Positions 57,180 to 64,000 of a stretch of DNA of 64,000 nucleotides are shown piece after piece. Under the pieces are notes generated by a model. The model worked only from the letters and a program-made list of their open reading frames with translations. It did no database searches and was not told the origin of the DNA. Made by a program: the position numbers and the translations under genes. The first letter of the stretch is position 1; every line of letters begins with the position of its first letter. The stretch covers positions 744,001 through 808,000 of the forward strand of contig QPFY01000016.1 in the NCBI GenBank assembly GCA_003665825.1. Reading direction: 5' to 3'. The stretch comes from Microbotryum silenes-acaulis (lineage: Eukaryota > Basidiomycota > Microbotryomycetes > Microbotryales > Microbotryaceae).

Positions 57180-59234
57180 CTATGTCGGTCTCCACCCATT
57201 CAACAACAACCTCGCCTGTTGGAACCCCGTCCTCCTCTGCTGCTTCGGTGCCGTCCTCCCTCCCGTGGTCCTCATCTCTTGACATGTGAAGCTCTCCGGT
57301 GGGGTCCTCCACTCGTCCAAGACGTACTGCGCATTCTTCTTCATCTGGGGTCCCTTGTCCTCACCTGTACCGAACAGATCCAAAGCCAGTTGGATGTGGG
57401 AAACACCGGCGTAGGTCGTTACGCAGCGTGGGTTGACGAGGATGCGCGCAACGGCGTATTCGAATTGAGCGTTAGGGAGTGACTTGGGCCGGCGTTTCGA
57501 GAGCTTGCGCTTCTTGTGCGCTTCGGAAGGGATCGACACGGAACGCTTGTGCTTGGCTCGCACCTCGACCGGTGCTGCTACTGCTGGTCCTGCTTCTCTC
57601 TCTACCGCCGGTTGTGGTGGCGGCGGCGGCGGTGGTGCGGCATCCGACGACGTCTCCCCATCAGCGACGGAAACGTCGGCCGCCGCGGCCAAAGCAGCCC
57701 CTTCTTCATCCTCAATCTTGACCGCCAAATCGATCGGTCTCCCCTTGCCACCTTCGTCCGCGTCATAAGGTTCCGGTTCGAGACCCATCTCCGCATCCGC
57801 AGCGTCTCCCTCCTCATCGAACTCTTCATCGTCTTCCTCATCCCCTTTCCCGTCCCCGCCTTCCGTTGAAGCCTTCGGCTTGCCATCCGGAGACGCCCCC
57901 GTCTCATCCACCAGATAATCCCCCGAATTCGCGTACCCGACTTTATCATTCGTCGTAGGGGAATAAGACGTCGTTGCTGCCGCGATCAGGTCCTGCATGA
58001 AAGGATGCACCTTTCTCGCTTTCCCAATCTTTTCGTCGTGCGCGATTCGTTTGGCTTCCTCCTTGATCCCATCGCGGAATGCTACCATCCACATGTCGCG
58101 ACAGAAATGCACTTGCGATGAATCCATACAGGGCCCTTCGGACCATTTGGGTGGGGCTTTACCGTCCGAGGCTGAAGTGGTGTTGAACACGCCTTGAACG
58201 GAAGATTGGTACGTCACGCCATGGTAGTAAGATTGATGAGGATCGACGACGTGCGAACCCGATTCGCAACAAAAGACTTGGAACGGGAGATGCAACGTGT
58301 ACCTTGCTCCACCGTACGCATCGCGAGGTGGGGCCTCGTCGATCGGGGAGGTCGATTTCGAGCCTCGAAACAAGTTGCCGTCCATGTCGCGCGTACGCCA
58401 ACGATCGTTGTAGATGAAGAAACCGTTGTGTTCCTTCCAGTCCATCGAGCACACCATCGCGGCTTCGTTGATCTCGGAAACGCGGATCGTCTCCAAGAGG
58501 TCGTTGGGGCAGGTGAAGCCCTTGAGCCAAATCACGCGACTGAACTTGACCTTGCGACGTTCCCAAAGTTCGATCAGGGGTTCGAGCGCAAGGTTGCGCG
58601 TGTGAGCCTCTTCGAGAGGGTAGTAAGCTGCTGCCGGATCTTGCGTCATCGCGGGGACTTGTCGGATCCGGTACGAGATACCCAAGAGGAGAAAGATGGA
58701 TTCGGCGATGTCGCACAAAAACGGGGTCGAGTCCGACGAGGCATAGTCGACGAGCGAGACAAAGATGGAGCCCGCGCCGAGCTGTTTAGACAGCTGCACA
58801 ATCACCGCGAGCTGGTCGACGACGAAGTGATCTGCACCATGGACGATGAGCGCAAAGTAATACAGCTTGCCCTGGCCGGCAAGGTCGCTCCAATCGTCGT
58901 CTTCCTTGTTACCGAACGGACGGGTCAGCGATGCACAAGCCGCTGCGGCCCATCCGTTGAAGCCCAACAACTCGTCGACCGCACCTCGCAGCACTTGTTC
59001 ATCGAGATGCATCGTATCGGCGTTCGTCGCGAACGGCCTTTGAAATCGGTTCCAAAAATCGTTGATGCCCGTCGCGATGTCGGTGTCGAAGATGTCGGGA
59101 CTTTCGTCGCGATTGATGCGACTCTGCAGGAAAGGGTATTTCTTGGTATCGAGCGGTTGTCCGGATAAGGGTGATCCGAGTGTTATCCGTTCGAGGATGG
59201 CTGGATGAGCGACTTCCCCATAGGGTGTTGTAGG
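57180..59234 (-). CDS. GT69 alpha-1,3-mannosyltransferase (CAP59/CMT1 family), N-terminal exons unresolved
   Basis: Golgi-type mannosyltransferase of the family first known from cryptococcal capsule synthesis (Cmt1, Cap59). The main exon (59234-57180) gives 684 residues; an upstream exon with the start and signal-anchor must exist between 59235 and about 59680, but I could not fix it. Family blocks are 'HPAILERITLGSPL', 'LLGFNGWAAAACASLTRPFG', 'LYYFALIVHGADHFVVDQLA', 'IFVSLVDYASSDSTPFLCDI', 'KVKFSRVIWLKGFTCPNDLL', 'NEAAMVCSMDWKEHNGFFIY', 'NDRWRTRDMDGNLFRGSKS', 'LPFQVFCCESGSHVVDP', 'VHFCRDMWMVAFRDGI' and near the end 'ARILVNPRCVTTYAGVSHIQ'. An acidic, poly-Pro and basic insert (about 57480-57950) splits the last two. 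It probably acts on surface glycans or glycolipids; the acceptor is unknown. Confidence 0.86.
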   Translation of the reverse strand, partial: PTTPYGEVAHPAILERITLGSPLSGQPLDTKKYPFLQSRINRDESPDIFDTDIATGINDFWNRFQRPFATNADTMHLDEQVLRGAVDELLGFNGWAAAACASLTRPFGNKEDDDWSDLAGQGKLYYFALIVHGADHFVVDQLAVIVQLSKQLGAGSIFVSLVDYASSDSTPFLCDIAESIFLLLGISYRIRQVPAMTQDPAAAYYPLEEAHTRNLALEPLIELWERRKVKFSRVIWLKGFTCPNDLLETIRVSEINEAAMVCSMDWKEHNGFFIYNDRWRTRDMDGNLFRGSKSTSPIDEAPPRDAYGGARYTLHLPFQVFCCESGSHVVDPHQSYYHGVTYQSSVQGVFNTTSASDGKAPPKWSEGPCMDSSQVHFCRDMWMVAFRDGIKEEAKRIAHDEKIGKARKVHPFMQDLIAAATTSYSPTTNDKVGYANSGDYLVDETGASPDGKPKASTEGGDGKGDEEDDEEFDEEGDAADAEMGLEPEPYDADEGGKGRPIDLAVKIEDEEGAALAAAADVSVADGETSSDAAPPPPPPPQPAVEREAGPAVAAPVEVRAKHKRSVSIPSEAHKKRKLSKRRPKSLPNAQFEYAVARILVNPRCVTTYAGVSHIQLALDLFGTGEDKGPQMKKNAQYVLDEWRTPPESFTCQEMRTTGGRTAPKQQRRTGFQQARLLLNGWRPT

Positions 59235-60402
59235 CTAGATCGGGTACGAAACGAGATCGCGAGGGTGAGCAAGACGGGTCTCCGCGGAAGAAGGGCGAAG
59301 CTGATCATCGCTAAGGATGGGTTAGCACGATCTTATACACACCTTGGAGTCCCATATCAGCCATTTGACTGAAAAGCAGGTTACGACGACGACGGCGACC
59401 CGGATCGCCAACCGCTGGACTGGGTTGAGCGAGACCTGTTCGTGACGTTGGGCAAGAGGAGGCGCGTAGAGGTGAGCGTGACCGAGTCAGGATGAGAACA
59501 ACGAACCCCATAGGAAAGATAGGCTGGAGAGAACATACCCGTGGCATCTCCAACCCAGTGAGTGCGTCGATGCTCTACTAGATGAGCCGCCTCGTCCCCG
59601 AGTTGCTGTGGATCGAATCGGACTCCGACTCGAAGCTCCCTCCTCTCGTCGATGGTGGTGCTCAACACGCAGCAGCAAGGACGGCCGTCTGACTGGCAGG
59701 GACGGCCACGTACAAGAGCAAGGATGAGCTAATGCGTCGTCTAGCTGTGCTGTTCCTCGAACGATCGAGCTTTGTACGGTGCAAACGTGAGGAGCAGATC
59801 CCGAGATTGGTTCGATCGCTTGACTTTGACCAGTCAGATTACTTCGGCGCGCACGGACCCCGGAAATAAGCCCTCGCCTTGCTCAAAAACTACTAATGCA
59901 CTCGAGTATAGACGTGTAGAGTCTAGGCAGCTCTGGCACACGTTCTCGGATAGAATACGGACCTTTTTCAACTCCAGATAAAGTCTACACTATCGGTGTA
60001 CTTGTATGCGCAGCTCGACTCAAGTCTCAAGGTCGCCGAACGACGTGGAGGAGCCTGCCATTTCACCCGTCCGAAGGCCCAGACACCAGACTATAGGCCG
60101 GAGCGAAAGCTCGCTGACGCTCACACGCCAACTCCCTCGACCTGATCGACGACGGGGCTTCAGCTCTTGCTCACCTCGCAACGTAGCCGAGCGGGCTCAA
60201 CATACGCCGGGATCTGATCACAAGGCATTCATCGGTGCCACTTGGGGTCATCGTCGCCTACGTCTTGTGTTTCCCACCCCCCGGCGCTGTGCTTTCGCTT
60301 TGCAGGAGCTCCGACCAGCCTTCCATCGGAATCCGCGGCCCTCCTCCTCTCATCGCCATTGTACCGGCGTCAATCGCCTAGATTAGAGCTCAATCAACCG
60401 CG
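59235..60402. other. Region between GT69 and SGNH-like genes, containing unresolved GT69 5' exons
   Basis: About 1.17 kb between divergent genes. The GT69 start exon(s) should lie in 59235-59680 on the minus strand; several frames there have hydrophobic pieces (for example 'MGFVVLILT'), but none joined cleanly in phase. On the plus strand a 126-codon frame (60006-60386) is Arg/Pro/Ser-rich and probably chance or 5' UTR. Confidence 0.4.
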
Positions 60403-62496
60403 ATGCTACACCGGAGAAGAGTGTCAAGTCGATCCGAACCGGTGACCACCGCCCCAACAGCGCATGGCAATGGTCGTTCCTCACCGACCGGTCTCGCTCG
60501 CCTCTTCGGGGGCCTCTCATCATCCAACTCGCGGAACGTCGGCGGCAAGGCCGATCGGACCCTCACACCGTTACGACGACTTGTCTACATTCTGATTGGC
60601 CTCGTCGCCATGTTCATGATCCTACACTACGCGTCGAGCAATTCCTCGACGAGAAGTCGATTCGGGATGCGAGGATCGAGGAGAACGGATGCGCTCGTGC
60701 GACAAGCTCGGAAGCAGCGCGCCTCGGCAGCAGTGTACAACGCAGAAGGGGGGAGTGCACCGGCAAACTTTTCCGAAGCACCTCCCTTCACTTTCTGCCC
60801 GAGTTATGGATCGAGCGACGAGTTGGGCAACAAGTACGGGAGGGAAGCGATCTCCAAGACCAGGTCTCATGTCGGTGGTTCGGCGAGGGTGCAGAGGGTC
60901 ATCAAGAGGGCCATGGCCGGTCTTCCCATCACAATCGGTGTCTTGGGTGGCTCGATCAGTTCGTGTCATGGTCTCGACGCATCCCCAGCGCACCCACTAG
61001 GCAATCCGATCGGTCCGAACTGCTACCCCCACCGGATTTTCAGCTGGCTCAACGACGTCTTTCCCCATCCCGCCAATGAGTTGACCAACGGTGCATGTGA
61101 GTTGGCACATGAATTTGGTCGTGCCGAGGCGAAAAACTGACCTTATTCCTTTTGCTTCCCAGTACGGCGAACAGGGACGTCGTACTATGGATTCTGCTCG
61201 GACATGCACTTGCCCGATCGTGTGGATCTCATCATTGTCGAATTCGATACCGAGGATCCGCAGTGAGCACCATCATGGGCCTATAGTGGAGGACCGTGCT
61301 AAATTCTTGGTCACAACTTCTACAGTGACCCGACTTCGCTTTCGACGACCGATCTGCTGATCCGGTCGCTCCTACTCCGACCCGACCACCCTGCCGTGAT
61401 CATGCTCGGGCATTTCGCTCCTCAGATCCAAGGCGAATACGGTTTCGCCGGTCCCGAAATCTACCATACGACCGTGGCGCAGTTCTACGACGTCGTGCAC
61501 CTGACCGTCAAAGGCCTCATCTACGAAGAGTACCTCCTCAACCCGCAAAAAGTGCGTTCGACATACTTCCTCGATCCGATCCTCGCCAACGCCAAGGGGC
61601 ACGAACTCTTGGCCGATACGGTCATTTCCTTCTTGGAGGCTCAGGTGTGCCAGCTTTGGGACCAAGTCGCTCTACAAGCCGATATCGCCGCTTTGGGAGG
61701 GTCGACGACGATCGTATCCCCCTTGAACGTCGGCGAGGACTTCCCTTCCCTGCTTTCAGGTAAAGGGTTGAGGAAATCTGACAACGTTTTTGAAGAGGCC
61801 GACTCATCGAACTCGCCTGATACGGGCAAAGGATCGCGGTCTTCGCATTCCAAGATCCCACCTTTCCGAATCGGGGATCGACCGCACACCCTGGCTCGAT
61901 TCCGCGAGATCAAGCCCAACTGCGCTTCAGCGAACGATTTGATCAACCCTCTCCCTCCTTCCGTTTTCGCCGGTTCGGGATGGTCTCCCGTCGTTCCCAA
62001 ACTTGAAGAGGAGGATGAAACGCATTATTGGTATACCGATGCGCCTGGGTCGTTGCTCAAGATCCCGATCAAGTGTGGAGCAGGCGATATCGCGGTGTAC
62101 TACTACAAGGGACCGGCGGCGCAAGGCTGGGGGAACGTGTTGTGCTGGGTCGACGATAACACCGCTGGTGCGGTCGAGTTGAAGGGAAGTTGGGATCGAG
62201 ACTACGGGCAACCGACGTGAGTAGCTTCTTTCCCTTTATTGCGGTCGTATCGTGACACACGCTAAAGGTGTCGATCTTCATTGCTGCCATCAGGGTCACT
62301 CAAATCGATCAAGCCGTTACCAAAGGCTCCCATTTCGTCGTTTGCGAACTGCAAGGTAAAAACTTTTCCGGACTCTCTTCTGCCTCGCCCCCCATCAATA
62401 CTGACCACCGCGGGCGTATTCTCGTCTCCTATCCACTCAGGGCAACCCGGAGTCGATCACGCCCAGTTCAAACTCTTTGGCATCTTTTCGACTTGA
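60403..62496 (+). CDS. Type II membrane protein with SGNH hydrolase-like domain
   Basis: Predicted Golgi or cell-surface glycan-modifying protein; enzymatic role unproven. Exons are 60403-61096, 61163-61262, 61326-62216, 62294-62355 and 62441-62496, giving 600 residues. A basic N-terminus is followed by one membrane anchor, 'LVYILIGLVAMFMILHYA', at about 64-81. The luminal domain has 'ITIGVLGGSISSCHG' (block I, Ser in GGSIS), 'RRTGTSYYGFCSDMHLPDRV', 'LIIVEFDTEDPHDPTSLSTT', 'HPAVIMLGHFAPQIQGEYGF' and 'TYFLDPILANAKGHELLADT' in the place of the SGNH block V. There the usual D-x-x-H reads D-P-I-L. A C-terminal beta-rich domain ('VAVYYYKGPAAQGWGNVLCW'-like, 'GSHFVVCELQ') follows a linker. Similar proteins occur in basidiomycetes and are sometimes called capsule-associated. 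It is divergent from the GT69 gene. Confidence 0.8.
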
Positions 62497-62708
62497 GGGA
62501 ACACATGTAGACACCCATCATTATCTGCCGTCTTGTCTCTTACGTTCTCTTCTACAAAATACACTCTGACTTAGTCTGTCTTCCCCACTTGCATTCCGAA
62601 ATCTTCTTCCTCAAGCCCATTCTAAGCTTCTCTGCTCTAGCCTTAATGAGACGACAGACGGGAAAGAGGTGGGATCACCTACAACCTAACGATGATACCA
62701 GTCCTGAT

Positions 62709-63744
62709 TCAATTCCACCACCACTTGACTCTAGCCAATTCTCCCCGAGCGCCTACGCCCACACCCACGAGTAACAAACCTGCGACGGCCCAGCCTAGAT
62801 CCATTTTGACGACGGACCAGACCCACAAAGTACCGAAAGCGGGGGCGGAGGCCATGACTTGGAGATAGGATTGCGTCGAGGTGAGGTGGACGAGATGGAT
62901 GCCTGTTGCGGCGCAGAGGAGGAGCAGGAGGGGTTGTTGGATTCGAGGAGGGAGGGTCGGGAAGCTGGTTGGTGCTGAGGTGGTGGACGGTGTAGAGTGG
63001 TTGGCAGTGATGGTGGTGGGGGATATCAGATTGAGAATGTACATGGCTGCGAGGGACGGTGGGGCTATCAGTGAAGGTAACGCGCGCTGGAGCAGGGTCT
63101 TCGGTCTCACTCGGCAGAAGTGAGGAGAGGTGAGAGACAATGAGTGATCTCGGTAGGTCTTGTCCGTATTGTGCATGAACAGCATAGTCCCTGAAAATGG
63201 ATGAAGTAACCGTCTTGTCAGCATCGGAGCGAATGCATCGCCCTTTCTCGATCCCGAGCGAGCAGGAATGAAAAACGAAAACTTGCATGCCGACAAAGAG
63301 GAAAGTAAAGGGAATCGTCCACAACAAGGCGTCGACCAAGTGCTCCCACAGTGCTGGTGGTTCGGATCCTTCTTCAAGATCATCTTCAAGCTCGGACTGA
63401 AAATCGCGGACCGTGATGCCTCGGCCGTGTGATCGCTCGGCGTCGGCGTCCGATTCGTCGACGTTGTCCTCGAGCTGCTCGTCGTCCTCGTTCTTCCATT
63501 CCACGATACCGGCCAGATCTTCGGGAGAAAGCCTAATCAAGGGCTCTAATCCAGGTGGCGGCTTGACTTGGGATGGTCGAATGCGCTTCGTCAGGATGGG
63601 CTCTGAGGTGGATGACGATGACGAGGCAGTGGTGGTGCTCCGAGTCTGAGCTGGCGGTGCTCGCTCAGTTTCCGAAGCGGAGGAACGATTCGGTGAGGGA
63701 GAAGAAGTAGGGTTCCATGTCTTGCGCGATCTCGGGGTGGCCAT
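62709..63744 (-). CDS. Four-helix membrane protein, DUF7719-like
   Basis: Exons in transcript order are 63744-63287, 63190-63139 and 63086-62709, giving 295 residues. The first 130 residues are disordered and acidic. Membrane segments are 'LVDALLWTIPFTFLFVGM', 'ALPSLIAPPSLAAMYILNLI', 'QPLLLLLCAATGIHLVHLT' and 'MDLGWAVAGLLLVGVGVGA'. The sequence after the first segment, 'DYAVHAQYGQD', matches the D-Y-x-V-H-x-Q-Y-G signature I associate with the fungal DUF7719 family. The first intron starts with GCAAGT (GC-AG); no GT donor gives the right phase. The second starts with GTCTCT. The function of the family is unknown; an endoplasmic reticulum location is plausible but not shown. Confidence 0.78.
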
Positions 63745-63986
63745 GAGCTTCGATGTCGAGAGCTGTTCACGCGATGAGGCGACGAGGACCAGAACCACGC
63801 GAGCCGACTCGCTTGGCGAGATGGACCGGAGCCCTTCCGGCCTCACGCAGGAGGACCGAGCTCAAAAGGCCCGAGGCTGAGCGCTGAGCGCTGATGATAT
63901 CACACTCTGCGAACTGAGCGCGAGAGACTTGGCTGATCTGGGTTCGATCGGATCGTCTGTCGCCTACATCATCATCGGCACCCGCC

Positions 63987-64000
63987 ATGTCCAAAGCCAC
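63987..64000 (+). CDS. Possible start of a gene running off the right edge
   Basis: An ATG in good context (gccATGtcc) lies 14 nt from the end and is divergent from the DUF7719 gene. 'MSKA' is all that can be read. The spacing, about 240 nt from the divergent start, resembles the other divergent promoters here. Too short to judge. Confidence 0.25.

Noticed and set aside
58194..59168. 324-codon plus-strand open frame
   Set aside because: Lies antisense to the conserved GT69 exon; composition and lack of motifs show it is a shadow caused by GC-rich codons.
60006..60386. 126-codon frame upstream of the SGNH-like gene
   Set aside because: Arg/Pro/Ser-rich with no family resemblance, separated by a stop from the real start; likely 5' UTR or chance.

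Overview
The window is nuclear DNA from a basidiomycete fungus. Genes are closely packed and cut by many short introns (mostly 50-120 nt, several below 65 nt). Codon third positions are GC-rich, and the gene set is typical of a yeast-like basidiomycete, including a GT69 (CAP59/CMT1-type) mannosyltransferase. Intron density and gene content suggest Pucciniomycotina, perhaps a red-yeast-like Microbotryomycete; this placement is inference. Nearly all gene models were rebuilt by joining reading frames across GT-AG introns and checking that the phases add up. Two introns need GC-AG boundaries.

Layout. 0.4-8.7 kb: a peroxisomal-type enoyl-CoA isomerase, the COMPASS subunit Ash2/Bre2, a secreted M28 aminopeptidase and an alpha/beta hydrolase with a PTS1-like tail. 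10.3-16.4 kb: ribosomal protein eL42, the tRNA m5U54 methyltransferase Trm2 and an acidic UBZ4 zinc-finger protein with an RGG tail. 16.5-27.2 kb: the CTD phosphatase Ssu72, the Golgi ARF exchange factor Sec7 and the box C/D snoRNP core protein Nop56, with SEC7 and NOP56 divergent. 27.6-31 kb: a secreted subtilisin-fold protein that has lost its nucleophilic serine. 31.6-36.6 kb: a TFIIIC Tfc6-like WD40 protein and a Gln-rich orphan.

37.4-40.8 kb is the one clearly accessory segment. It is a decayed Helitron on the minus strand: DUF6570-like and Helitron_like_N coding relics broken by frameshifts and a stop, no Rep or helicase region, and a textbook 3' end (hairpin, 10 nt, CTAG, flanking T).

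41.3-64 kb is again housekeeping: EBP2 divergent from a small nucleolar-type protein, an amidohydrolase, PRP31, a TPR-SET protein, ELP2, TAF13, a GT69 mannosyltransferase, a membrane-anchored SGNH-like protein and a DUF7719 membrane protein.

Functional themes are ribosome and snoRNP biogenesis (eL42, Nop56, Ebp2, the DUF2423 protein), tRNA production and modification (Tfc6, Trm2, Elp2), Pol II transcription and chromatin (Ash2, Ssu72, Taf13), splicing (Prp31), and secretion or cell-surface work (Sec7, GT69, SGNH-like protein, secreted peptidases). No biosynthetic cluster, CRISPR array or intact transposon is present. The best candidates for new biology are the pseudo-subtilase, the Helitron relic and the unusual exon-intron structures.
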